Assembly: GCA_900319625.1 (NCBI GenBank)
Contig: ONPD01000009.1
Coordinates: 48,098 to 112,097 of the forward strand
Source of the DNA: an uncultured Treponema sp.
GTDB lineage: Bacteria; Spirochaetota; Spirochaetia; Treponematales; Treponemataceae
Direction of reading: 5' to 3'
Length of the DNA: 64,000 bases
The first letter of the stretch is position 1. Each line of letters starts with the position of its first letter. The translations under genes and the position numbers were made by a program. Shown here piece by piece: positions 18,502 through 27,579 of this stretch. The notes beneath the pieces were generated by a model. That model ran no database searches and was not told where the DNA came from. It saw only the letters and a list, made by a program, of their open reading frames with translations.

Positions 18502-19302
18502 ATGAAAAGACCATTTATTTACATTCATATGCTTACAAGCCTGGATGGAAAAATCTGGGGAGAATTCACAAAACTCCCTGAAGAAGCCGCTGCTGCCCCT
18601 TTTTTTAAGGAAATCGGATTTACTAAAAAATACTGGAAAACTGATGCAAATTTGAGCGGAACAAACACAGCCCTCAATGATTATACCTATCATAAAGAGC
18701 CAGACCTGAACCCGGATGCAGAACCTGTTCCGGAAGGAGATTTTATTGCTGTTAAAGATGCAGAGTTCTACAGCTTTGTGCTTGACCGTAAGGGTATTCT
18801 GGGCTACCAGAACAACGAACTTTTTTATGCCGGCATACATTCTCATTTTGTTGATGTCATTACAGAAAGTGTATCTAATGAATATAAAGATTTTCTGCGT
18901 CGGAAAAACGTTTCTTATATAATCTGCGGAAAAAATGATATTGACTTTGAACTTCTGTTTGAAAAGATGGTCGATTTATTTGGTGTTAAAGTTTTGTCGG
19001 TTGCCGGAGGCGGTACGCTGAACTGGACTTTTCTTCGCAGAGGATATGTGGATGAAGTTGGTTTTGTAATGATTCCAGGTGCAGACGGAAGCACAAGCAC
19101 ACCTCAGGTATTTATGACAAAGGAAGGCTTGAACGAGCAGATTCCTGTCTCCTTTGATTTCGTAGAAGTAAAAGTTGATGATGCATCTGGAGCACTTTGG
19201 CTTCATTACAAGGTAAAAAAGGTCTGGCAAAAAGATGAATGGATAAAAGAATTTGGTCTGGGACCAAAAGATTTCGTGGCTGCTGATAATTCAGGAAAAT
19301 AA
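18502..19302 (+). CDS. RibD C-terminal/dihydrofolate reductase-like oxidoreductase
   Basis: A 266-residue protein of the RibD C-terminal domain family, which is DHFR-like and NADPH-dependent. It opens with FIYIHMLTSLDGKIWG and has the nucleotide-loop segment LSVAGGGTLNWTFLRRGYVDEV near residues 165-190. Riboflavin-pathway RibD has an N-terminal deaminase, absent here; no other rib gene is near, so it is not plainly a riboflavin enzyme. Start ATG 18502 has GGAG upstream; a TTG at 18490 is worse. It precedes K2 by 12 bases. It may reduce an organic intermediate linked to the D2/K2 substrate, which is a guess. Confidence 0.75.
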   Translation: MKRPFIYIHMLTSLDGKIWGEFTKLPEEAAAAPFFKEIGFTKKYWKTDANLSGTNTALNDYTYHKEPDLNPDAEPVPEGDFIAVKDAEFYSFVLDRKGILGYQNNELFYAGIHSHFVDVITESVSNEYKDFLRRKNVSYIICGKNDIDFELLFEKMVDLFGVKVLSVAGGGTLNWTFLRRGYVDEVGFVMIPGADGSTSTPQVFMTKEGLNEQIPVSFDFVEVKVDDASGALWLHYKVKKVWQKDEWIKEFGLGPKDFVAADNSGK

Positions 19303-19314
19303 CCGGGGATAAAA

Positions 19315-20604
19315 ATGAGTAAAGTATTAGATCAGCCAAGATACAAATGTGCCCTTGCGGCTATGCAGACAATTCAGTCAATTCCTGGAGCAGTTCCGAT
19401 TTTACATTCAGGCCCCGGCTGTGCAAGTAAATTAAACGATAACAGCGGAAGCAGCGGACATTTTGCCGCAAATGCCTACCCCTGTACGCTGGTTGGCGAA
19501 AAAGAAGTAGTTTTCGGCGGAATAAAAAAGCTTAGAAGCACTGTTGAAAATGCACTTAAAGCAATTGATGCCGATTTTTACGTTGTAATTTCGGGTTGTA
19601 CGACAGAAATCATCGGAGATGACATTCAGGAAGTTGCAGAGGATTTTTATACGAACGAAAAACCTGTGGTCTGGGCAAAAACACCCGGCTTTAAGGGGAA
19701 TAACTATCTTGGCCATGACTGGATATTAAAATCTATTTTTGAGCAGTATCTGACAAAACTCGAGCCGCAGCCAAAAATCAAAGGACTTGTAAATATTTTT
19801 GCAGGAACTCCGCAGCAGGACCCCTTCTGGCTGGGAAACCTCCGTGAACTAGAAAGGCTTGTACAATCAATAGGACTTATCCCAAATACAATTTTTGGTG
19901 CCGGGCGCTCTGTTGAAAACATAAAAAAAATCAGGCAGGCAGAATACACAATCCTTGTTTCGCCATGGCAGGGCAGCGAAAGTGCAGAATATCTTTCAAA
20001 AACCTTTGATATTCCACTTTTAAAGTATCCGGTTTTACCAATTGGTGCCTGCGAAAGCGGAAAATTTCTTCGCGCAGTCGGAGCCTTTTGTAATGCAGAT
20101 AAGGCCCTCGTTGAAAAAGTCATAAAACAAAATGAAGAAGAATTTTATTACTACCTGGAAAGATTTGCGGATACCTTTCTAGAAACAAATATTCTTGGCA
20201 AACACTTTACGGTCGTTTCGGAAGCCCAATATGCCCTTGCCATCACAAAATTTCTGGTAAATGACATGGGAAGCTTTCCCCTCACCCAGTTTATAACTGA
20301 TGATACACCGGCAAAATATCGCGAAGAAATAAAAGCTGAATTTCAAAAGCTTAATTATGGAATTCAGGCAGAAGTTGAATGGAATACTGACGGAAAAGAT
20401 ATCCATGAGAAAATCAAAAACTTTGATTTTGCAGGAATTCCTCTGATTATCGGCAGCAGCTGGGAAAGAGAACTTGCTAAAGAAATTAAGGGTCGATATG
20501 TTAATGTTTCCTACCCGGTAATAAGCCGCCTTATCATAAACAGCAGCATTGCAGGATATTCCGGTGCACTGCGGCTTCTTGAAGATATATATAGTTCAAA
20601 CTAA
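19315..20604 (+). CDS. Nitrogenase-like beta subunit K2 (NifK family)
   Basis: A 429-residue relative of K1 with the same three P-cluster cysteine contexts: RYKCALAAMQT, LHSGPGCA and ISGCTTEIIGDD. It shares the GNLRELERLV and GYSGALRLLEDIYS segments with K1. It is not next to a D gene. The nearest unpaired D is D2, 3.4 kb away in the divergent operon, and both operons carry the same type of operator. So D2/K2 probably make one complex. It is followed by an intrinsic terminator. Confidence 0.9.
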   Translation: MSKVLDQPRYKCALAAMQTIQSIPGAVPILHSGPGCASKLNDNSGSSGHFAANAYPCTLVGEKEVVFGGIKKLRSTVENALKAIDADFYVVISGCTTEIIGDDIQEVAEDFYTNEKPVVWAKTPGFKGNNYLGHDWILKSIFEQYLTKLEPQPKIKGLVNIFAGTPQQDPFWLGNLRELERLVQSIGLIPNTIFGAGRSVENIKKIRQAEYTILVSPWQGSESAEYLSKTFDIPLLKYPVLPIGACESGKFLRAVGAFCNADKALVEKVIKQNEEEFYYYLERFADTFLETNILGKHFTVVSEAQYALAITKFLVNDMGSFPLTQFITDDTPAKYREEIKAEFQKLNYGIQAEVEWNTDGKDIHEKIKNFDFAGIPLIIGSSWERELAKEIKGRYVNVSYPVISRLIINSSIAGYSGALRLLEDIYSSN

Positions 20605-20624
20605 AACTACACAAAAAGCCATTT

Positions 20625-20665
20625 GACTGCCTGGAATTCCTCCTAGTTCCGGGCAGTCTTTTTTT
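20625..20665 (+). terminator. Rho-independent terminator after K2
   Basis: The stem GACTGCC-TGGAA pairs with TTCC-GGGCAGTC and is followed by a run of seven T. It ends the RibD-like/K2 transcript. Confidence 0.88.
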
Positions 20666-20821
20666 ACTGGGAAGCCCTTTTTTTTGTTATAGCTTTTTCC
20701 TATAGCTCCTATCAGATTTTTGTATTATTCAAAGTTCTGCAAAATCTATATACATATTGCATGGCAGGTTCAGACAGCCTTGTATAGAACTCTGCTAAAA
20801 AATAAAAAAAAGGGGTATTTT

Positions 20822-21877
20822 ATGGAAAAATCAATTATTTCTGTTTTTACAGCTTTATTGCTGGCTTCTGCTGCAGGCGCACAGAATGTATCACTTACAA
20901 ACACTTTTGGTGGAAACTCTGACAACGTGGGAACAAGTGATTTCTTAAAGTTCGACAAAGATGCAAATAAAAAGGATGCAACTGTTGGCGACCGCATTCA
21001 GCTGGATGTTGCTTCTGAAAATGTAGACGGGCGTATTCGTCTTAATATTTCCGGTGACAAAAACTGGACAACTGGCTTACAGGCCTATGCAAATGTCCGC
21101 CCTGTACAAGCACTGAACATTATTGGTGGAAATAAGTTCTTCTGGAAATGGGCAACTGCACCAGCCTATCTGCCAGCTATCGATGACTATCTTAATCACG
21201 GAAAGCTTGCAGACGATAACGGAGCAGGTCTTGTATTAAACCTTGCCCCGGAAAACAGTGAGATCGGCTTTAAGTTTGCAGCAGCCGCAGGAAACCAGAG
21301 CCGTCTTGATTTGAACCTTGGGGCTGAATTCAGCATACAAGATATCGTGACTATTTCTGCAACTGCCCAGGATGTCACAGAAAAAACAAGAAGTATTGGT
21401 GCATACGTGGGGCTTAAATCTGTAAAAAATCTGATTCTGAATGCCGGTTACACTTATAACAATACTGACGAAAACTACATTCTGGGAACACAGAACTTAA
21501 TTCAGTTCTCTGTTGGTTACACATTTGAAGAATTAAAGTTTTCTCTTTATGCAGACCTTCTTGCCGGCTTGAACAACAAGTCTAACTTCAATACAGCTGC
21601 AGATGATTTTGCAGAACTTGAAAGCGGAATTCCTTTGACAGCAGTTGTAAGGGCAAATTACAAGGCCAACGAAAAACTTGATCTTTACACAACCATAGAC
21701 TTCAAACACAAACTTCTTCCAGGAAGCACATCTGACACATTTACGGTTTATCCATACTTTGATTACTACACAAGTCTTGGAACAATCCGTTCCGGTTTAA
21801 GAGTCTTCTTTAATGACAAGGATGGCTTCAACGGCTTCAATATTCCTTTCAGCTGGCAGTATAAAATCTCAAAGTAG
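20822..21877 (+). CDS. Porin-like outer-membrane protein
   Basis: A 351-residue exported protein. The signal peptide is MEKSIISVFTALLLASAAGA, cleaved before QNV. Long amphipathic beta-strands rich in Asn, Gly and aromatic residues follow, for example the LILNAGYTYNNTDENYIL stretch and the end FSWQYKISK. An upstream ATG at 20720 is not supported; AAGGGG precedes ATG 20822. The gene lies between the K2 terminator and a cysK remnant. It may be the outer-membrane entry for the substrate handled by locus II, but this is based on position only. Confidence 0.7.
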   Translation: MEKSIISVFTALLLASAAGAQNVSLTNTFGGNSDNVGTSDFLKFDKDANKKDATVGDRIQLDVASENVDGRIRLNISGDKNWTTGLQAYANVRPVQALNIIGGNKFFWKWATAPAYLPAIDDYLNHGKLADDNGAGLVLNLAPENSEIGFKFAAAAGNQSRLDLNLGAEFSIQDIVTISATAQDVTEKTRSIGAYVGLKSVKNLILNAGYTYNNTDENYILGTQNLIQFSVGYTFEELKFSLYADLLAGLNNKSNFNTAADDFAELESGIPLTAVVRANYKANEKLDLYTTIDFKHKLLPGSTSDTFTVYPYFDYYTSLGTIRSGLRVFFNDKDGFNGFNIPFSWQYKISK

Positions 21878-21901
21878 CAGTCCAGGCAGGAGGGTAAGAT
21901 T

Positions 21902-22140
21902 ATGGCAAAAAAGGTTTATAAATCAATTACTGAGTTAGTTGGAAATACACCTCTTGTCGAACTTACAAATTACGAAAAAAAACTAAATCTTAAAGCAAAA
22001 ATATTTGCAAAACTTGAATATTTTAATCCGGAAAGCAGCGTTAAGGACAGAATTGCCCTTAACATGCTGGAAAAACAATCGTCGTAATTCTGCCGGACAC
22101 AGGATTACGCTATTTAAGCACTAATTTGTTTTCGGAATAA
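21902..22140 (+). pseudogene. Internally deleted cysteine synthase remnant
   Basis: The first 57 codons read as a CysK N-terminus very like the one at 9439 (MAKKVYKSITELVGNTPLVE, then the lysine region SVKDRIAL). The frame then stops at 22087. In another frame, GKTIVVILPDTGLRYLSTNLFSE runs to a stop at 22140; this is the last 20-odd residues of CysK (compare [24 protein letters not shown] at the end of the 5230 gene). About 230 central residues are lost at a junction near 22070. A ribosome site (GGAGG) is still present, so a 61-residue peptide could be made, but it cannot be an enzyme. Confidence 0.88.
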
Positions 22141-22177
22141 TTTTTTTTGGCGGAGCATCCTCCGTCAAAAAAAAAAT
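22141..22177. terminator. Bidirectional terminator
   Basis: T8, then GGCGGAG-CATC-CTCCGTC, then A10. The symmetrical T/A flanks let it work for the cysK remnant on the plus strand and for marR, which ends at 22179, on the minus strand. Confidence 0.88.
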
Positions 22178-22178
22178 G

Positions 22179-22640
22179 CTACTCCTTCAGACCTTCATAA
22201 ACCTTCTTCAGATAAAAAAGCAGAGAAGCCTTTTCTTCCGCGCTAAGATTTTTAGAAAGCCTTTTTTCGTGCTCAAGGCGATGACATTCTGTCTTTCTAA
22301 CAATTTCTTTGCCTGCCTCTGTGAGTTCAACAATTTTTGTCATTCGCCTGTTCACAGAAAGCTCTGAAACTATTATTCCTTTTGCTTCAAGCCTTTTTAA
22401 TATTCCATTTATTGTAGGATGAGAAACTGCAAGGGCATCTTCCAGCTCTTTTTGTGTTGTTTTCCCCTCTTCCTTTGTATTTATAAAGCCCAGAACCTTA
22501 AGCTGAGAAAGAGTCAAATCCTCATTCCGGAGAGTTTCATTGGCTTTTTTTTCAAGCGCATCGTTAACAATTTTCAGCATATAACCAATATCTCCGCTAA
22601 ATTCAGGATTTATTTCGTCGTTATAAAAAATTTCTTCCAT
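22179..22640 (-). CDS. MarR family transcriptional regulator
   Basis: A 153-residue winged-helix regulator. The recognition region is KTTQKELEDALAVSHPTINGILKRLEAKGIIV, followed by the wing (RRMTKIVELTEAGKEIV). It is divergent from the RND efflux genes and the gap holds two matching palindromes, so it most likely represses itself and the pump and responds to an aromatic or amphipathic ligand. Separate from the sulfur regulon. Confidence 0.9.
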   Translation of the reverse strand: MEEIFYNDEINPEFSGDIGYMLKIVNDALEKKANETLRNEDLTLSQLKVLGFINTKEEGKTTQKELEDALAVSHPTINGILKRLEAKGIIVSELSVNRRMTKIVELTEAGKEIVRKTECHRLEHEKRLSKNLSAEEKASLLFYLKKVYEGLKE

Positions 22641-22664
22641 TTTTTTGAAATTTCCCTCTTTTTT

Positions 22665-22742
22665 AAGTGTAACATACTACACTTAACTTGATTTTATAAG
22701 TAAATATCTATATATTTACCGACAGTGTAGCATACTACACTG
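22665..22742. promoter_or_regulatory. Paired MarR operators
   Basis: Two near-identical 20-base palindromes, AAGTGTAACATACTACACTT at 22665-22684 and CAGTGTAGCATACTACACTG at 22723-22742, sit 58 bases apart between marR and the adaptor gene. The symmetry and position are those of MarR sites covering both divergent promoters. Confidence 0.85.
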
Positions 22743-22772
22743 AAAAGATAAATCACATTTGCGAGGATCTTT

Positions 22773-23702
22773 ATGAAATTTACTAAAAAACACGGCATAA
22801 TGACTTTGGGAGCTTTTGCAGTTCTTTTTATTTTTGCCTGCCTTCCAAAAAGAAAAATGCAGCTGCCGCCTGCAGAAGAAACTGTTTATACTGTAAAAAC
22901 TCAGAAAATCACACGTTCAAACCTTCAGGAATATCTCCGCTTAAACGGAACTGTAAAGGCAGAAAATACCATTTCTGTTTATCCTGATATGGCAGGAAAG
23001 CTGACACGCGTTCCTGTGACACTGGGCTCTTACGTTAAAAAAGGCCAGCTGATTGCGGAAGTTGACCCTTCATCTCCAGGTACTTACTACACTTCCAGCC
23101 CGGTTTATGCACCCATTGAAGGCTACATAACTTCTCTTCCCCTTACAACCGGAACTACAGTTTCAACCTCCAGCGAAATTGCAACAATAGGAAACATAAA
23201 AAGCCTGCAGATTGAGTGTAAAATCCCGGAAAGCAAAATTGCAGTTTTGCAGAACGGACTTACGGCTGAAGTAACTCTTGAAGCCTACAAAAAGGAAAGC
23301 TTTCCGGCTCATATTTTCAGAATCTCTCCTGTTGTAGATGAAACAAGCCGTTCCAAGCAGGTTTACTTTATTTTTGATACCGACGACAGCCGCATAAATG
23401 CCGGAATGTATGTAAAAATCCGCCTGAATACAGTTCTGCACGAAAACGTAATCACAATTCCTACAGACTGCATTCAGACTCAGAACAATCAGAAATTCGT
23501 CTATGTTTACGACGCAGATTCCAAAACTGTAAGCTGCCGTAACATCACGACAGGAGCCACCGTTGACGGACTTGCAGAAGTAACCGAAGGCCTGGACGAC
23601 GACGAAATAATCATCACAAGCGGAATGCAAGTGCTTTCTGACGGTGTAAAAGTTCGCGAAATCGGAAGTCAGGAAAGAGAAAATGCAGAAGGAGGTCAGT
23701 AA
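22773..23702 (+). CDS. RND efflux periplasmic adaptor (HlyD/MFP family)
   Basis: A 309-residue membrane-fusion protein with a lipoprotein-like N-terminus (LFIFACLPKRK), a barrel-sandwich/lipoyl domain (TVKAENTISVYPDMAGKLTRV, VKKGQLIAEVD) and a C-terminal beta-barrel with the IPTDCIQTQNNQKFVYV strand. The helical hairpin is very short, typical of adaptors in spirochaetes and Bacteroidetes-like systems. Its stop overlaps the RND gene start region. It links the pump to an outer-membrane channel, which is not seen here. Confidence 0.92.
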   Translation: MKFTKKHGIMTLGAFAVLFIFACLPKRKMQLPPAEETVYTVKTQKITRSNLQEYLRLNGTVKAENTISVYPDMAGKLTRVPVTLGSYVKKGQLIAEVDPSSPGTYYTSSPVYAPIEGYITSLPLTTGTTVSTSSEIATIGNIKSLQIECKIPESKIAVLQNGLTAEVTLEAYKKESFPAHIFRISPVVDETSRSKQVYFIFDTDDSRINAGMYVKIRLNTVLHENVITIPTDCIQTQNNQKFVYVYDADSKTVSCRNITTGATVDGLAEVTEGLDDDEIIITSGMQVLSDGVKVREIGSQERENAEGGQ

Positions 23703-26700
23703 TGAGTCTTTCAAAAAAAGTTCTTCAACACCCGGTTTTAACAATCTGTACCTTTGCCCTTATTGCGATTGTCGCTCTTTTTACCCTTGGCAATATTCAG
23801 GTTGACCTTATGCCTGATATGGATATGCCCGTTGCCATGGTTATGACAACCTATAAAAACGCAGGGCCTGAATCCGTTGAAAAATCAGTAACCGAAATTC
23901 TCGAAAACGGCCTTACAAGCGTAAGTAATCTTGATGAAATCACCTCAACTTCAAGCGAAGGCCAGTCCCTGATTACCCTGCAGTTTAATTACGGAACCGA
24001 CATAGATCAGGCGGTAAACGACATCCGCGACAAGCTTGATCAGGTAAAAGGCTCCCTGCCGGATGACTGTAACACTCCTCAGATTTTCAAATTCAGTTCC
24101 GATGCCATGCCGGTTATGACACTTTCTTTGACTGGAAACCGCTCTGCCGACGACCTTAGAAAAATAGCCGATGACACAGTTTCTGACATGCTGGAGCAGA
24201 CAGCAGGAATCAGCCAGGCAAGTGTAAGCGGCGGCCGCGAAAGAATTGTACGGGTTGAACTCAGCCAGAACCGCCTTGATGCCTATGAACTTACTCTTTC
24301 AGGAATTGCTACAACTCTTGCAAGCCAGAATATTGAGCTTGGTGGAGGTTCAGTTTCGGAAGGAACAAGAAAATACATGGTTCGTACCACAGGAGAGTTT
24401 GAATCTCTTGATGAAATAAACAATACAGTCGTCGGAACAAAAAACGGCTACGACGTAAAACTTTCTGATGTGGGCACAGCCTTTATGGGTTATGAGGATG
24501 CAACGAGCGAAGTTTACATTAACGGAAAACCCGGCGTTTATATCAGCCTTAAAAAACAGAGTGGCAGCAACACAGTAAACGTTGCAAATGCCGTTTACAA
24601 AAAGATTGCAGAAATTGAAAAAGTGCTGCCGGAAGGAGTTTTCCTTGTAACAATTTCTGACCAGTCTACAAGTGTCCGCGACACCCTCCACTCCCTCATC
24701 AAGTCAATTTTTGAAGGTTTTATCCTTACGGTTTTAATTCTCTTCGTCTTTTTGAGAAGCGGAAAATCCACAATCATCATGGCAATTTCCATCCCATTCA
24801 GTATCGTAATCACGGTTCTTGCAATGGTCTTTACCGGAATTACCCTCAATATGATTACAATGACAGGTTTGATTCTGGGAATTGGTATGGTTGTTGACGC
24901 CTCGGTCGTTGTACTTGAAAATATTTATGTTTACCGCCAGAGGGGAACCAGCGCAAAAGTTTCTGCCGCGATCGGTACCCAGGAGGTTATGAGCTCTGTA
25001 ATTTCCGGTAACCTGACTACAATCTGTGTATTTATCCCTTTCTTCGTTTACAAAAGCCAGCTTGATATGATGGGAGAGCTTTTTACAAGCCTTATGATTG
25101 TAATTATCATAGCCCTTTTATCATCTCTTTTTGTAGCAATGTTCTTAGTTCCAGTCCTTGCAGGCGTTTTCCTTAAAGTTGATAACAGAAAGGAACGCCC
25201 AATCAAAAATCCTCATCTGAAAAAAGCTGATAAAATGGCGGCCGGCGCTATTGAATGGGTAACATTACAGTACAAAAAAGGCCTTCACTACGTTTTACGC
25301 CACCGTTTTTTTACGATTCTTCTTGCCTTTACAATTCTTGCTTCATCAATCCTGCTATTTAAGCAGCTGAGAATCGCCTTTATGTCTAATTTTAATGATA
25401 CTTCGGTTGGACTTAATGTTGAACTTCCGCTTGGAACAAAGCTTTCTGAAACAGAAAACATTCTTGACCAGTTTTATGAAATCATCAAAAACGAAATCCA
25501 GGGTTACGAAACAATAGTTGTTTCTGCAGGAACTTCTGGAGGCATGATTTCTTCTGATACTTCTTACAAAGGTTCAATTTCAATTTATCTTCCAGACGCT
25601 TCAAAACAGATTGATACTGCCGAAAGTGTAAAGGCAAAACTCCGCCGTCATTTTGATGACTTCCCGACCGCAACCTTCACCTTCGACCAGGGACGAATGC
25701 AGCAGATGAGCGGAAGCGACATCGACATTGTATTCCACGGTTCAAATCTGGATAAGATTCTGGAAAGCGCAAAGGAACTTTCTTCACTTATGACAAAGAA
25801 AATCCCAGAGATTGCCGAGCCTGAAATTGACCTTGAAGACGGACTTCCTCAGGTTGAAATCAAAATTGACCGTGACCGCGCTTCAAATTTTGGTATTTCT
25901 GTAAGCACAATTGCAAACGAAATCAACTATTCAATAAACGGCTACACCGCCACTACCTACCGGGCCGACGGTGACGAATATGACCTTGTTATTCTTCTTG
26001 AAGACCATGACCGGACAGACATTCCAGACCTTGAAAAAATCTATGTTTCAGGAAGTAACGGCCGCTATGCCCTGTCAAACTTTGCAGAAGTAGTCCGCGG
26101 AACAGGTCCTGTTTCAATCAGCCGTGAAAACAAAGTACGCACAGTTCACCTTACAGCCAGCGTTACAGGAAATGCCAGTGCCGGTGATGTAGAAAATCAG
26201 ATTAAGCAGATTGTTAAAAACGACATGATAATCCCGGACGGAATCTCTATCACTTACGAGGGAGCCTGGGCAAGCACAATGGATATGATGAAAATCTTCC
26301 TGTTAATAATCATTCTTGCCGTAATTCTTGTTTTTGGCGTAATGGCCGGAACCTACGAAAGCTTTAAGGAACCTTTCATCAACCTCTTTACTCTGCCATT
26401 TTTGATTGTAGGAGCCATTCTGATCCATCTTCTTTTGGGAAGCGCATTCAGCATGGTAAGTATGATTGGTGTTGTTATGCTGATTGGAATTGTCGTAAAT
26501 AACGGAATTATCCTTGTTGACCAGACAAACCTTCTTGTACGGCGCGGAAAACCTCTTCTGCAAGCCTGTGAGGAAGCTGGCGCAAGCCGTTTCCGTCCGG
26601 TTATGATGACAACTCTTTCTACCCTGCTGGGTATGGTTCCAATGGCCTTCTTTGGAGATGCAAACTCAAGTATGACCCAGCCGATTGGACTTTGTGTAAT

Positions 26701-26869
26701 CGGAGGATTAACTTCCAGCACAATCGTAACACTTTTTATTATTCCTGTAATTTATTCTCTCTTTAATCAGAAGGCAGATAAGAAAAAGAAATTTGTGATT
26801 GATGATGAATTACAGAAAAGACTGACAGCCTTAATTCAGTCATCAGAAAATGGAGGTAAAAATGATTAG
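23702..26869 (+). CDS. RND family multidrug efflux transporter (AcrB-like)
   Basis: A 1055-residue inner-membrane pump with the usual twofold repeat of membrane domain and large periplasmic loops. Visible marks are the VDLMPDMDMPVAMV start after helix 1, the GIGMVVDASVVVLENI region with the proton-relay aspartate in helix 4, and the second-half GIVVNNGIILVDQTN motif. The length is normal for HAE1-type proteins. It is cotranscribed with the adaptor and a small PII-like protein and under MarR control. Confidence 0.95.
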   Translation: MSLSKKVLQHPVLTICTFALIAIVALFTLGNIQVDLMPDMDMPVAMVMTTYKNAGPESVEKSVTEILENGLTSVSNLDEITSTSSEGQSLITLQFNYGTDIDQAVNDIRDKLDQVKGSLPDDCNTPQIFKFSSDAMPVMTLSLTGNRSADDLRKIADDTVSDMLEQTAGISQASVSGGRERIVRVELSQNRLDAYELTLSGIATTLASQNIELGGGSVSEGTRKYMVRTTGEFESLDEINNTVVGTKNGYDVKLSDVGTAFMGYEDATSEVYINGKPGVYISLKKQSGSNTVNVANAVYKKIAEIEKVLPEGVFLVTISDQSTSVRDTLHSLIKSIFEGFILTVLILFVFLRSGKSTIIMAISIPFSIVITVLAMVFTGITLNMITMTGLILGIGMVVDASVVVLENIYVYRQRGTSAKVSAAIGTQEVMSSVISGNLTTICVFIPFFVYKSQLDMMGELFTSLMIVIIIALLSSLFVAMFLVPVLAGVFLKVDNRKERPIKNPHLKKADKMAAGAIEWVTLQYKKGLHYVLRHRFFTILLAFTILASSILLFKQLRIAFMSNFNDTSVGLNVELPLGTKLSETENILDQFYEIIKNEIQGYETIVVSAGTSGGMISSDTSYKGSISIYLPDASKQIDTAESVKAKLRRHFDDFPTATFTFDQGRMQQMSGSDIDIVFHGSNLDKILESAKELSSLMTKKIPEIAEPEIDLEDGLPQVEIKIDRDRASNFGISVSTIANEINYSINGYTATTYRADGDEYDLVILLEDHDRTDIPDLEKIYVSGSNGRYALSNFAEVVRGTGPVSISRENKVRTVHLTASVTGNASAGDVENQIKQIVKNDMIIPDGISITYEGAWASTMDMMKIFLLIIILAVILVFGVMAGTYESFKEPFINLFTLPFLIVGAILIHLLLGSAFSMVSMIGVVMLIGIVVNNGIILVDQTNLLVRRGKPLLQACEEAGASRFRPVMMTTLSTLLGMVPMAFFGDANSSMTQPIGLCVIGGLTSSTIVTLFIIPVIYSLFNQKADKKKKFVIDDELQKRLTALIQSSENGGKND

Positions 26870-27140
26870 AGCCGAAATTTTTACAAACCAGTCCATGCAG
26901 GAAGTCCTGATAAATAATCTTGAAGCCGCAATTCCGGATTTTTTCTACACTATTGTGCCTCTTGTTCACGGCCGTGGCGGCGATTCCTACAAGCTTGGAA
27001 CTTCAACCTGGCCGGAAACAAACTCCATCATCATTGCTTATTGCGATGATGATAAGGAAAAGCAGATCCGTACGGTAGTAGATTACATCAAGGAAAAATT
27101 CCCTCAGGAAGGAATAAGGCTTTTTGTCCTGCATGATTAG
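26862..27140 (+). CDS. PG0541-type transporter-associated small protein
   Basis: A 92-residue protein with a ferredoxin-like/PII-like pattern (KMIRAEIFTNQSMQEVL, FYTIVPLVHGRGGDSYKLG, SIIIAYCDD). Small proteins of this kind are found right behind RND pumps and are thought to sense nucleotides or metals, by analogy with PII. ATG 26862 has GGAGG 5 bases upstream and overlaps the pump's end by 8 bases. The upstream ATG at 26850 is unlikely. Confidence 0.75.
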   Translation: MIRAEIFTNQSMQEVLINNLEAAIPDFFYTIVPLVHGRGGDSYKLGTSTWPETNSIIIAYCDDDKEKQIRTVVDYIKEKFPQEGIRLFVLHD

Positions 27141-27147
27141 CTTTTGC

Positions 27148-27173
27148 TTTAAGGGTGCCGGGCGCACCCTTAA
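27148..27173. terminator. Stem-loop between convergent genes
   Basis: TTTAAGGGTGC-CGG-GCGCACCCTTAAA makes a perfect stem between the ends of the efflux operon and the pyridoxamine-oxidase-like gene. It can serve both strands. Confidence 0.75.
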
Positions 27174-27180
27174 ATTGTAT

Positions 27181-27573
27181 TTAGAATTTTACAACCTTAG
27201 GAGCCGCTGTAAAACTGTAGAAAGTTGCAGTGGCATTCTTGAAGTACAAAACTTCTGTGTTATCATCGTCAGCTGAATACATTTTTTTCAGGTCAGGATA
27301 GTGCTCAAGCATATCAGCTTTTGGTTCACGGCGGTCGTCACGAATAAGTTCACCTTCCACGCGGATCCATTCAGGACCTTTAGAAGCGCAGACTTCAACG
27401 CGGGCATTTTTCTGAATCTGCTTTGAAACATTTTTTGACTTTCCAGTCTGAATGTAAAGCTTTCCTTCGAAAATATTTACAGTTCCAAACGGACGAACAC
27501 GAGGCTGTCCATTATCATCAGTTGCAAGAAAATAAGTTCCGCAAGACTTTAAAAATTCATATACTTCGTTCAT
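27181..27573 (-). CDS. Pyridoxamine 5'-phosphate oxidase family protein
   Basis: A 130-residue split-barrel flavin-binding protein: MNEVYEFLKSCGTYFLATDDNGQPRVRPFG opens the FMN/heme-binding beta-barrel and LYIQTGKSKNVSKQIQKN gives the phosphate contacts. Such proteins are general flavin reductases or nitroreductase-like. ATG 27573 is chosen since the longer frame starts inside the promoter. The -10 TATAAT ends 7 bases before this ATG, so the transcript may have almost no leader. Confidence 0.85.
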   Translation of the reverse strand: MNEVYEFLKSCGTYFLATDDNGQPRVRPFGTVNIFEGKLYIQTGKSKNVSKQIQKNARVEVCASKGPEWIRVEGELIRDDRREPKADMLEHYPDLKKMYSADDDNTEVLYFKNATATFYSFTAAPKVVKF

Positions 27574-27579
27574 AGAAAG

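Noticed and set aside
21902..22087. Functional mini cysteine synthase
   Set aside because: It keeps only 57 matching residues and lacks the substrate and phosphate-binding loops.
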